From: Bacteroidales bacterium
GTDB taxonomy: Bacteria > Bacteroidota > Bacteroidia > Bacteroidales > Muribaculaceae
Assembly: GCA_003150235.1 (NCBI GenBank)
Contig: QAMW01000010.1
Span: forward strand, 1 to 27,440
Direction of reading: 5' to 3'
DNA length: 27,440 bases
Below the pieces are notes generated by a model that was given only the letters and a program-made list of their open reading frames with translations, was not told the origin of the DNA and did not search any database. Positions 1-7,066 of this stretch are shown here, in pieces (positions within the stretch are counted from its first letter, which is position 1; each line of letters begins with the position of its first letter). The translations under genes and the position numbers were made by a program.

Positions 1-239
1 GGGGATTCATCCTGTTATCCGCGGGTAATGCCGGAGGCATACCCGTGGCTCAGGCTCCCCTCTCCTTGGTCCAACCCCGCAGTGGGTTGCATAGCCGCCT
101 GATTAGCATTTATTTATGCAACCCATTTCAGGGTTGCGTTGTTGTGGTGGTATCGCTTCCCACGGGTGCCCACTTCGGGGCTACCCGCGGTTAACTTTAT
201 CTTGCCCATTCCGGGCAAAATCCTTAAGTCAGCGACTTT
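1..239. repeat. MITE-like non-coding element, distal part
   Basis: No gene is credible here; the stretch is packed with inverted repeats. Positions 2-55 recur at 27387-27440 with two mismatches. Within that copy CCGCGGGTA and TGCC (19-32) pair with GGCA and TACCCGTGG (36-48). An inverted counterpart lies at 160-195: GTTATCCGCGGGTA (14-27) is the complement of 182-195 at 13 of 14 positions, and ACCCGTGG (41-48) is the complement of 160-167. Further stems are 83-93 with 115-125 (11 bp, perfect) and 202-207 with 213-218. The last 17 bases (223-239) are an imperfect inverted copy (14/17) of 27344-27360. I infer that 1-239 is the far part of a miniature element whose beginning is seen at the right end of the window. 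Confidence 0.6.
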
Positions 240-258
240 GAGCTTCCACTCGCCCCTA
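240..258 (-). repeat. Half of a dispersed GTAGGGGCG hairpin repeat
   Basis: This stretch equals 21006-21024, the distal part of an intact hairpin repeat, but the GGGC arm that should precede it is replaced by the end of the neighbouring element. Its first 12 bases, GAGCTTCCACTC, recur at 27332-27343 beside the other element end. From here to the tatC stop at 348 I see no further gene or clear terminator. Confidence 0.5.
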
Positions 259-347
259 TCGCTACGCTGATTAGCAATCTTACGCCGCAAAGCGATGTCA
301 CTACGGTTAGAGACGGATTGACAATAAACATTAACGGATATCAATTT

Positions 348-1172
348 TTATTCGACCTCCACGATTTTCTTCATTCCGGGCACAAGCAATGACGCAAATT
401 CCCATAAAAAATATATCGGAAGGAACACGACCATCAACGTAAAAGGATCGCCTGTGGGCGTAATCATAGCCGCCCCGACAAGCAAAACCACTATCGCATG
501 GCGACGATAACGCCTGAATGTGTCGCGGGTAATCACCCCCATGCGCCCCAAAAGCCAAGCGAGGAGAGGCAACTCGAAGACCAGCCCCATCATTAACACA
601 ATCATGAGGAAATTATCCATATAAGAGTCTAACGAAATATTGTTGGCGACCATCGCACTCACATGATAGTCGGCAAGAAAGCGCAATGTAAGCGGGAACA
701 CCACAAAATATCCCACGGCGACCCCGAGAAAAAACATGACATTCCCCAACAAAAAAGCGAATCTCACGCCTTTTTTCTCATTGGCGTAAAGGGCGGGGCT
801 CACGAAATCCCACAACAGATACATAATCGCCGGTACACTCAGCACTAATGCACACCAGAAAGACACCGACACATGTATAAAGAATTGAGATGCAAGCTTT
901 ATGTTGACAATCTCAACATGAAAATCGTCGCCCGAAAAATCGGGCAACCAGCCATGCAAAGAGCCTATCCGGTCAAACAGCCGGTAAAGTACAAAATCGC
1001 CGTCGCATGGAGCCATAATCACCCGGTCGAAAATGTCGGGCATCACGGCAAAAAGCACAACCGTGAGCACACTCACCAGAAGAGCCGCCTTGACAAGCAT
1101 CGAACGCATGACATCGAGGTGGCTCCAGAAAGACATCTCGGCGGAAGAGCCGCCATCACTCCTTGTCGGCAT
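348..1172 (-). CDS. tatC: Sec-independent protein translocase subunit TatC
   Basis: TatC is the polytopic receptor of the twin-arginine translocase, which exports folded proteins across the inner membrane and recognises the signal peptide together with TatA/B. The 274-residue protein has the family N-terminus (SFWSHLDVMRSML, about residues 14-26) before the first membrane segment. It also has six hydrophobic segments, a long first periplasmic loop, and the ITPTGDPFT motif before the last segment. The ATG at 1172 overlaps the end of tatA by 17 bp; an ATG at 1136 would begin directly at MSFWSHLD and is also plausible. It is co-transcribed with tatA. No separate tatB is present, as expected for a minimal TatAC system. 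Confidence 0.95.
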   Translation of the reverse strand: MPTRSDGGSSAEMSFWSHLDVMRSMLVKAALLVSVLTVVLFAVMPDIFDRVIMAPCDGDFVLYRLFDRIGSLHGWLPDFSGDDFHVEIVNIKLASQFFIHVSVSFWCALVLSVPAIMYLLWDFVSPALYANEKKGVRFAFLLGNVMFFLGVAVGYFVVFPLTLRFLADYHVSAMVANNISLDSYMDNFLMIVLMMGLVFELPLLAWLLGRMGVITRDTFRRYRRHAIVVLLVGAAMITPTGDPFTLMVVFLPIYFLWEFASLLVPGMKKIVEVE

Positions 1173-1377
1173 CGGCTTTGCTGTCGACAGGCTTGGTTAT
1201 CTCATCCTGAATGTCATTCATGCCCTGCTTGAAACTGCTGACACCCTTTCCGATTCCACGCATGAGCTCGGGGATTTTCTTTCCGCCAAACAGCAGGAGC
1301 ACGACAAAAGCGATAATCAACACTTCCGACAACCCGAGGTTGCCAAAAAGCAAAGTGATAAGGTCAAGAGTCATCAT
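1156..1377 (-). CDS. tatA: Twin-arginine translocase pore subunit TatA
   Basis: A 73-residue protein with one N-terminal membrane helix (about residues 8-30, LFGNLGLSEVLIIAFVVLLLFG). It is followed by the hinge GGKKIPELMRGIGKGVSSFKQG, an amphipathic helix, and an acidic tail. This is the TatA/TatE plan; TatA oligomers form the passage for folded substrates. The start is ATG at 1377 or the next ATG at 1374. It lies 5' of tatC on the same strand and overlaps it, so the two form one transcript. A -7-like TAACTTTA sits upstream at 1408-1415 on the minus strand, one base off the consensus. It is divergent from fabD. Confidence 0.93.
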   Translation of the reverse strand: MMTLDLITLLFGNLGLSEVLIIAFVVLLLFGGKKIPELMRGIGKGVSSFKQGMNDIQDEITKPVDSKADADKE

Positions 1378-1457
1378 AATATCTATATTTGCAAGTTATT
1401 CAAGGTGTAAAGTTACGAAATCAGCGACAAAAACGTGGCATTCTGAAAAAAAATGAT

Positions 1458-1465
1458 TAATTTTG
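1458..1465 (+). promoter_or_regulatory. fabD promoter, -7 element
   Basis: TAATTTTG fits the Bacteroidota -7 consensus TAnnTTTG and lies 38 bp before the fabD ATG at 1504. An in-frame ATG at 1453 lies within or before this element and so upstream of transcription start, which rules out the longer reading. No clear TTTG is found 19-21 bp upstream. Confidence 0.6.
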
Positions 1466-1503
1466 CAGCCTTATTTAACACATCCAACCATTATTTACAC
1501 ATT

Positions 1504-2382
1504 ATGAAAGCATTTGTTTTCCCCGGTCAGGGGGCACAATTCGTAGGTATGGGCAAGGATCTCTATGAGAACAATCCCGTGGCTCACGACATGTTTGAAA
1601 AAGCTAATGAAATACTTGGATTCCGTATCACCGACCTCATGTTTGAAGGTACCGACGAAGATCTTCGTCAGACCAAGGTGACTCAGCCCGCGATATTTCT
1701 TCATTCAGTAATACTTGCCAAGACACTTGAAAACGAGATGAAACCCGACATGACAGCAGGTCACTCTCTCGGCGAATTTTCAGCTCTCGTAGCTGCAGGC
1801 GCACTCACCTTTGAAGACGGTCTACGCCTTGTAAGCGCCCGCGCACAGGCAATGCAGAAGGCTTGCGAAATCAAGCCTTCGACCATGGCTGCAGTGCTCG
1901 CACTTCCCGACGAGACAGTCGAAGAAATATGCGCATCGGTCGACGGCGTAGTGGTATGTGCCAACTACAACTGCCCCGGACAGATTGTAATCTCAGGTGA
2001 AGAACCCGCAATCGACGCAGCTTGTGAAAAAGCCCTTGCTGCCGGTGCAAAGCGCGCACTGAAGCTCAAAGTCGGCGGCGCATTCCACAGCCCGTGCATG
2101 GAGCCCGCACGTGCAGAACTTGCCGAGGCTATCGAGAAAACTCCGGTCCACACCCCTATGTGTCCCGTATATCAGAATGTCGACGCACTCCCCCACACCG
2201 ACCCCGCAGAAATCAAGGCAAATCTTGTGGCACAGCTCACTGCTCCCGTTCGCTGGACACAGACCATACAGAACATGGTAGCCGACGGAGCCACCGAGTT
2301 TATCGAAATCGGTCCCGGAAAGGTGCTTCAGGGTCTTATCGGCAAAATCGCCAAAGGCATGGAGACATCAGGCCGTCAATAA
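1504..2382 (+). CDS. fabD: Malonyl-CoA:ACP transacylase
   Basis: FabD moves malonyl from CoA to acyl carrier protein, supplying the extender unit for fatty acid elongation in the cytosol. The 292-residue product starts with the family signature MKAFVFPGQGAQFVGMG. It carries the nucleophile elbow GHSLG with Ser88 and the catalytic His195 in AFHSPCM. The start at 1504 is chosen because the protein then begins exactly at the conserved first strand and because the promoter lies at 1458-1465. A 75-bp gap holding a strong hairpin separates it from the OPT transporter downstream. No other fatty-acid genes are adjacent. Confidence 0.97.
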   Translation: MKAFVFPGQGAQFVGMGKDLYENNPVAHDMFEKANEILGFRITDLMFEGTDEDLRQTKVTQPAIFLHSVILAKTLENEMKPDMTAGHSLGEFSALVAAGALTFEDGLRLVSARAQAMQKACEIKPSTMAAVLALPDETVEEICASVDGVVVCANYNCPGQIVISGEEPAIDAACEKALAAGAKRALKLKVGGAFHSPCMEPARAELAEAIEKTPVHTPMCPVYQNVDALPHTDPAEIKANLVAQLTAPVRWTQTIQNMVADGATEFIEIGPGKVLQGLIGKIAKGMETSGRQ

Positions 2383-2406
2383 TCACTACAATCAAATTAT
2401 AATCAT

Positions 2407-2434
2407 CAAGGGGTGTGCTCCGGCGCGCCCCTTG
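2407..2434 (+). terminator. Strong intercistronic hairpin between fabD and the OPT gene
   Basis: CAAGGGGTGTGC (2407-2418) pairs with GCGCGCCCCTTG (2423-2434) over 12 consecutive positions, two of them G-U, around the loop TCCG. There is no U-tract after it, so it may be an mRNA-stabilising or attenuating hairpin rather than a classical terminator. Confidence 0.5.
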
Positions 2435-2457
2435 TCATAACAACTAACCCCACAATT

Positions 2458-4473
2458 ATGGCAGATCCCCAAAACTCAGACGCACGTTACGCCAATGTTG
2501 CCGACGGCACTGACGACAATGGCGTTGCCGGACTTCCCGAAAACGCCTTCAGAGAGCTTGGCGCCGACGAAGAGTATCATCCCGTGATGCACCCGGCGCA
2601 CGACTATCCCGAAGTCACACCCTATTCAGTGACCATGGGACTCCTACTTGCAGTGATTTTCAGTGCGGCAGCCGCATATCTCGGACTGCGCGTAGGTCAG
2701 GTGTTTGAAGCCGCCATCCCCATCGCAATCATCGCCGTGGGCCTTTCAGGCGCGCTCAACAAGAAAAACGCCCTCGGGCAGAATGTAATCATACAGTCAA
2801 TCGGAGCATGCTCCGGAGTGATTGTAGCAGGAGCTATCTTCACGCTGCCCGCTCTTTACATACTCCAGGCAAAATACCCCGACATCACCGTCAATTTCTT
2901 CGAGATATTCCTCAGCTCACTCTTCGGAGGCATACTTGGAATACTCTTCTTTATCCCATTCCGCAAGTATTTCGTAAAAGACATGCACGGGAAATATCCT
3001 TTCCCGGAAGCAACAGCCACGACCCAGGTGCTCGTGAGCGGCGAAGGCAAGAAAGACAAGCAACAGGGAGGTTCGCAGGCACGTACACTCGTGATTGCTT
3101 CGCTCATAGGCGGTATTTACGATTACCTTCTCGCCACATTCGGATGGTGGGCGGAAAATGTCACCTCGACTGCGTCGCAGTGGGGCGCGGCATTAGCGGA
3201 AAAGACCAAGCTTGTGTTTAGCGTCAACACCGGTGCGGCACTTCTGGGACTCGGTTACATCGTAGGCCTAAAGTATGCCTTCGTGATATTTGCCGGCTCG
3301 ATTTTCGTGTGGTGGATAATAATCCCGGTAATGGGTACATACGGCTCGGCGGAAATAGCCTCGCTACCTGTCAACGCCATATTCAGCGACTATGCCCGAC
3401 TGATAGGTATCGGCGGTATTGCCATGGCAGGCGTCATCGGCATCGTGAAATCCTGGTCGATTATCGCGCAGGCAGTCGGTCTCGCGGCGCGTGAGCTGAA
3501 AGGCAAACAGGCGGGAGCCAAGGAAGTGCGCTGGCAGACTGACATATCGATGAAGCATATCGTGTTTATGATTGTCATAGCTCTTGCAGCCGTGTTTATC
3601 TTCTTCGCGACCGGCGTCATCCACACACTATGGCAGGCTGCCGTAGCATGGCTTGTAGTGACCGTGATTGCATTCCTCTTCACCACCGTCGCCGCAAACG
3701 CCATAGCGATTGTCGGCACAAACCCGGTGTCGGGCATGACCCTGATGACACTCATCATCGCCTCAGCGATATTTGTGGCGATAGGGCTTAACGGCACATC
3801 GGGCATCGTTGCCGCGATGGTAATCGGCGGTGTGGTATGTACGGCTCTATCGATGGCGGGAGGCTTTGTCACCGACCTCAAAATAGGCTACTGGCTCGGC
3901 TCTACCCCCAAGAAACAGGAAAGCTGGAAATTTCTCGGCACACTCGTATCGGCAGCAACTGTCGGCGGCGTGATTCTCGTGCTCAACGACGTATATGGAT
4001 TTTCGGGCGAAAACGCGCTCGTGGCACCGCAGGCAAATGCAATGGCAAAGGTAATCGAGCCGCTCATGATGGGAGGCGAGACCCCTTGGATACTTTATAT
4101 GGTAGGAGCCGTACTCGCACTCATCCTCAACTGGCTCGGCGTACCGGCACTCGCATTCTGCCTCGGTATGTTCATTCCCCTTCAGCTTAACACCCCGATG
4201 CTCGTGGGCGGCGCAATCGCATGGTTTGTATCCAACCGCAGCAACGACAAGGCTCTCAACGACGCCCGCCGCGACCGCGGCACCCTCATCGCCTCGGGTC
4301 TTATCGCCGGTGGCGCACTATTCGGTGTGTTTGCCGCACTTACACGCTTTGCCGGTTTTGAATATGAAAATCCGATACCGATGGAAACCACTCAGATTCT
4401 CGGCTGCGTGATGTATGCGCTCCTGATTATCTACCTCATCTGGGACTGCCTCAGGGCAAAAAAGCTCTATTAA
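2458..4473 (+). CDS. OPT family oligopeptide transporter
   Basis: A large, strongly hydrophobic inner-membrane protein (671 residues) with about 14-16 membrane segments after a hydrophilic N-terminus of roughly 55 residues. It matches the bacterial OPT family: VTPYSVTMGLLLAVIFSAAAAYLGLRVGQVFEAAIPIA near residues 55-95, then KYPFPEATATTQVL, and later NPVSGMTLMTLI. OPT proteins are thought to take up oligopeptides or metal-chelator conjugates by cation symport; the substrate here cannot be read. ATG 2458 is preferred over a GTG at 2413, which lies within the stem of the preceding hairpin. The MATE gene follows after 12 bp, probably in the same transcript. Confidence 0.9.
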   Translation: MADPQNSDARYANVADGTDDNGVAGLPENAFRELGADEEYHPVMHPAHDYPEVTPYSVTMGLLLAVIFSAAAAYLGLRVGQVFEAAIPIAIIAVGLSGALNKKNALGQNVIIQSIGACSGVIVAGAIFTLPALYILQAKYPDITVNFFEIFLSSLFGGILGILFFIPFRKYFVKDMHGKYPFPEATATTQVLVSGEGKKDKQQGGSQARTLVIASLIGGIYDYLLATFGWWAENVTSTASQWGAALAEKTKLVFSVNTGAALLGLGYIVGLKYAFVIFAGSIFVWWIIIPVMGTYGSAEIASLPVNAIFSDYARLIGIGGIAMAGVIGIVKSWSIIAQAVGLAARELKGKQAGAKEVRWQTDISMKHIVFMIVIALAAVFIFFATGVIHTLWQAAVAWLVVTVIAFLFTTVAANAIAIVGTNPVSGMTLMTLIIASAIFVAIGLNGTSGIVAAMVIGGVVCTALSMAGGFVTDLKIGYWLGSTPKKQESWKFLGTLVSAATVGGVILVLNDVYGFSGENALVAPQANAMAKVIEPLMMGGETPWILYMVGAVLALILNWLGVPALAFCLGMFIPLQLNTPMLVGGAIAWFVSNRSNDKALNDARRDRGTLIASGLIAGGALFGVFAALTRFAGFEYENPIPMETTQILGCVMYALLIIYLIWDCLRAKKLY

Positions 4474-4485
4474 TCTACTTGCAAC

Positions 4486-5778
4486 GTGCGTAACACGTCA
4501 ATCAACAGAGAGATACTCAACCTCGCCATCCCTTCGATAGTGACAAATATCACCACGCCCCTTCTGGGTCTGGTGGATGTCGCTATCGTGGGGCACATGG
4601 GGGCTGCCGCATATATCGGCGCGATTGCCGTAGGTGGCACCATGTTCAACATGCTCTACTGGCTTTTCGGATTTCTCCGCATGGGCTCAAGCGGCATGAC
4701 TGCACAATGCTACGGGTCGGGCGACAAGGAAGGCGCGTCAAAAATACTCGAACAGGCGCTCCTCGTGGCATTCATAGCGGGAGCAATAATGATTGCTCTT
4801 CGCCATCCGGTATGCGATGCCGTACTCTGGTTTATGGATGTCGATGCCACGACTGCGCAACTCGCCCGCACATATTTTCTCATTCTTATATGGGGCGCAC
4901 CGGCCGTGCTCGGCAACTACGTGATGTGCGGATGGCTGTTGGGTATGCAAAACTCAAAGGCAACGATGTGGATATCCATCTTCATCAACCTCTGCAACAT
5001 AGTGGTCAGCTGCACCTTTGTCTACGCCCTCCGCTTCAATATCCCGGGAGTTGCCTACGGTACACTTTTCGCCCAGTGGGCAGGATTCCTGCTCGCGGCA
5101 TCGATAGCACTTCTCGGCTATGACATAATCCCGTGTACGCTGCGGGAACTTTGTGAACTGAAAGGGCTTAAACGCTTTTTCCGCATCAACGGCGACATAT
5201 TTCTGCGCACACTCTGCCTGGTGACAGTGACCATCTGGTTCACACGTACCGGCGCCCGCCAAGGCGAGGAAATGCTTGCCGTCAACGCCCTGCTGATGCA
5301 ATTTTTCACCCTGTTTTCATTTTTCATGGACGGCTTCGGATTTTCGGGGGAGGCACTTGCCGGAAAATATATCGGGGCAAAAGACCCTGTCCATCTTGCC
5401 GAGAGCGTAAAAAAGATATGCCGCTGGGGTCTGCTTGTGGCGGCAATATTTACAATAATCTATACAATCGGAGGCGACCTTCTGCTGCAACTTCTGAGCG
5501 ATGACAACCGGGTGGTCACTCATGCCCATGAATATCTTTACTGGGTTATCACCATTCCCGTGGCGGGATTTCTCGCATTCACCTGGGACGGCATCTTTAT
5601 AGGCGCGACAGCCACGCGCGACATGCTGATGTCAATGGCATGTGCCACGGCAATATTCTTTGCCGTCTACTTCATAGCCTATCCGTCGCTCGGCAACCAC
5701 GGGCTTTGGCTCGCATTTATCTGCTACCTTCTTACCCGCAGTGCAATCCTGACCGTCATAGGGCGCCGCTACCTATAA
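4486..5778 (+). CDS. MATE family efflux transporter, DinF-like
   Basis: A 430-residue membrane protein of the MatE fold with 12 predicted hydrophobic segments in two homologous halves. The start INREILNLAIPSIVTNITTPLLGLVDVAIVGHMG and the following FGFLRMGSSGMTAQCYGSGD are typical of the DinF branch of multidrug and toxic-compound exporters. These move cationic or lipophilic compounds outward using a sodium or proton gradient. The start codon is GTG at 4486, 12 bp after the OPT stop; no better in-frame ATG exists near the first helix. Its last codons overlap the end of a possible small ORF on the opposite strand. Confidence 0.9.
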   Translation: MRNTSINREILNLAIPSIVTNITTPLLGLVDVAIVGHMGAAAYIGAIAVGGTMFNMLYWLFGFLRMGSSGMTAQCYGSGDKEGASKILEQALLVAFIAGAIMIALRHPVCDAVLWFMDVDATTAQLARTYFLILIWGAPAVLGNYVMCGWLLGMQNSKATMWISIFINLCNIVVSCTFVYALRFNIPGVAYGTLFAQWAGFLLAASIALLGYDIIPCTLRELCELKGLKRFFRINGDIFLRTLCLVTVTIWFTRTGARQGEEMLAVNALLMQFFTLFSFFMDGFGFSGEALAGKYIGAKDPVHLAESVKKICRWGLLVAAIFTIIYTIGGDLLLQLLSDDNRVVTHAHEYLYWVITIPVAGFLAFTWDGIFIGATATRDMLMSMACATAIFFAVYFIAYPSLGNHGLWLAFICYLLTRSAILTVIGRRYL

Positions 5779-5933
5779 ACGACGACCTCTGTCTTGCCAC
5801 TTCTGATTTCAAGACAGATGACGTAGCCACCCGATTCAAAACGGATAACCACGTCGTCTGTGATATTGTTGCTGAAAAGTAAATCGAGAGCATCGGAATA
5901 TTCTCCGATACATGATCTCTTTTTTACGTTCAC
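5769..5933 (-). CDS. Possible small protein (54 aa) coupled to the cupin gene
   Basis: An open frame of 54 codons begins with GTG at 5933-5931, which overlaps the cupin stop TGA (5932-5930) as GTGA, the usual geometry for translational coupling. It ends with TAG at 5771-5769, overlapping the end of the MATE gene by 10 bp tail to tail. The predicted product has a basic start (NVKKR), a short acidic helix (EYSDALDLLF) and then alternating strand-like segments (DDVVIRFESGGYVICLEIRSG). It fills the 151-bp gap between the MATE and cupin genes almost completely. I recognise no family. The protein-like composition and the coupling are the only arguments, so a chance frame remains possible. Confidence 0.45.
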   Translation of the reverse strand: MNVKKRSCIGEYSDALDLLFSNNITDDVVIRFESGGYVICLEIRSGKTEVVVYR

Positions 5934-6379
5934 CACTTTACCGGCTCATTGAGAATGTTTCCGTCGGTGGCGTCCTCAGCGGTGAATGTGTTGCCGCGAT
6001 ACTGTACACAGAGCATCACAAGTGGTTCTGTGCCGTTATTGCGTACGCTGCGGCGTCCGGCGGGAGCCACGCGCACTACGGAGCCTTCCTCGACCGGAAT
6101 TATCTCGCCGTCAACCTGAAACTCGCCTTTACCCGAGAGGAAGAAGTAGAGTTCCTCATGATTCTTGTGGGTATGGAGGAATCCTGTTTCCTGACCCGGA
6201 GCAAATACCTGGAATGAGAACTCGCCTCCAGTCGCACCGACAGCCTGACCTCCGAACACTTTTCCCGGGATCTTGATTTCCGGACCGAGTTGGAGAACGT
6301 AATCCTTGATGTCGGCGAGGTTGCCGAAGTTTGCCGCGCTAAAGTTCGCGCCTTTTTCGATTGTCTGAATCTGTTTCAT
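5930..6379 (-). CDS. Cupin domain protein
   Basis: A 149-residue single-domain cupin. Motif 1 is clear: HTHKNHEELYFFLSGKGEF with candidate metal ligands His69, His71 and Glu75. Motif 2 is altered: the usual PxGxxH reads PAGRRS (106-111), so the fourth ligand position is Ser111 instead of His. The flanking residues include EIIPVEEGS and VAPAG. Function is probably small-molecule binding, isomerisation or sensing in the cytosol; there is no signal peptide. It has its own promoter and is divergent from an HxlR regulator, which is its likely controller. The small ORF at 5769-5933 follows with a 4-base overlap. Confidence 0.85.
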   Translation of the reverse strand: MKQIQTIEKGANFSAANFGNLADIKDYVLQLGPEIKIPGKVFGGQAVGATGGEFSFQVFAPGQETGFLHTHKNHEELYFFLSGKGEFQVDGEIIPVEEGSVVRVAPAGRRSVRNNGTEPLVMLCVQYRGNTFTAEDATDGNILNEPVKW

Positions 6380-6407
6380 ATCATTTATGTTTTTTGTTTA
6401 CGCATTG

Positions 6408-6438
6408 CAAAGTTACAACGATAACACCTGCTTGTCAA
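6408..6438 (-). promoter_or_regulatory. Cupin gene promoter
   Basis: On the minus strand TAACTTTG (6415-6408) is preceded 20 bp upstream by TTG (6438-6436), matching the Bacteroidota -33/-7 pattern. The start codon follows about 28 bp downstream. Confidence 0.65.
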
Positions 6439-6441
6439 GAA

Positions 6442-6465
6442 GTTACATTTTTAGCCCATAGTAAC
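6442..6465. promoter_or_regulatory. Possible HxlR operator (GTTAC-N14-GTAAC)
   Basis: GTTAC (6442-6446) and GTAAC (6461-6465) form an inverted pair just upstream of the cupin -33 element. A further AAGTTAC-like half (6411-6416) overlaps the cupin -7 element. HxlR proteins bind inverted repeats as dimers near divergent target genes; assigning this site to the HxlR gene is inference. Confidence 0.3.
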
Positions 6466-6577
6466 CTTTTTATCGGTTTTGCTGATTATCAGGGAGAAAA
6501 AAATTTCATCAGTGCCTCACTTTTTTGACATGACATATAACCGTGAAGCTCAATGTCAGTATATTCAAATTAATTAC

Positions 6578-6585
6578 TAACTTTG
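6578..6585 (+). promoter_or_regulatory. HxlR gene promoter, -7 element
   Basis: TAACTTTG matches TAnnTTTG and lies 26 bp before the ATG at 6611. No convincing -33 element is seen, which would suit a regulated promoter. Confidence 0.55.
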
Positions 6586-6610
6586 CAATTAAAAGTAAGT
6601 ATCCCGATAT

Positions 6611-6997
6611 ATGAGAAAGAAAGAGGAAACGGGTTCCATCATAGAGATGTGCCCTGTCAGAAACGTCATAGCCCGTTTTGGTAACAAGTGGGCACTTCTT
6701 ACTGTGCTTATCATTGGCGAACAGGGCGTTGTGAGGTTCAACGAACTCAGCCGTCTGATTCCCGATGTGTCATCAAGAGTGCTTTCCTCCACATTGCGCA
6801 CACTAGAGGCGGATGGCTTTATCGACCGCAAAGTATATGCCATAGTACCGCCAAAGGTCGAATACCGGCTTACGGATGTCGGGGAATCCCTCCTTCCGCT
6901 GATTCAGCAGCTAACGGAGTGGGCGCAAACCAACATGAAAAAAGTGATGACTCACCGCAGGGAATATGAAGAGACCGCGCCCGAATCAAAAAGATAG
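6611..6997 (+). CDS. HxlR family winged-helix transcriptional regulator
   Basis: A 128-residue protein with the family hallmark CPVRNVIARFGNKWALLTVLII from Cys14, then RFNELSRLIPDVSSRVLSSTLRTLEADGF as the recognition helix. The wing ends in VEYRLTDVGESLLPLI. HxlR/DUF24 proteins are dimeric sensors. The N-terminal cysteine, here Cys14, is the thiol used by characterised members such as YodB and HypR to sense quinones or aldehydes, so an electrophile-sensing role is plausible. It is divergent from the cupin gene across 231 bp, suggesting control of the cupin/small-ORF transcript and possibly itself. It is convergent with the MATE gene at 7067. Confidence 0.92.
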   Translation: MRKKEETGSIIEMCPVRNVIARFGNKWALLTVLIIGEQGVVRFNELSRLIPDVSSRVLSSTLRTLEADGFIDRKVYAIVPPKVEYRLTDVGESLLPLIQQLTEWAQTNMKKVMTHRREYEETAPESKR

Positions 6998-7066
6998 AGG
7001 TCTTTTAAATTGGATTCTATTAATATTATGAAATGATAAGTGATTGCAGCTAAAAGACTTTGCAAA

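Noticed and set aside
114..344. A 76-codon minus-strand frame in the left-end region.
   Set aside because: It runs across inverted repeats and a repeat junction; the sequence is explained by repeats and the product looks like translated repeat DNA.
1453..1503. Longer FabD start at 1453.
   Set aside because: The ATG lies in or before the -7 promoter element, and the added 17 residues are not part of the family.
7000..7058. 8-bp inverted repeat GTCTTTTA/TAAAAGAC between hxlR and the MATE gene.
   Set aside because: The arms are 43 nt apart and A/T-rich; not convincing as a terminator.
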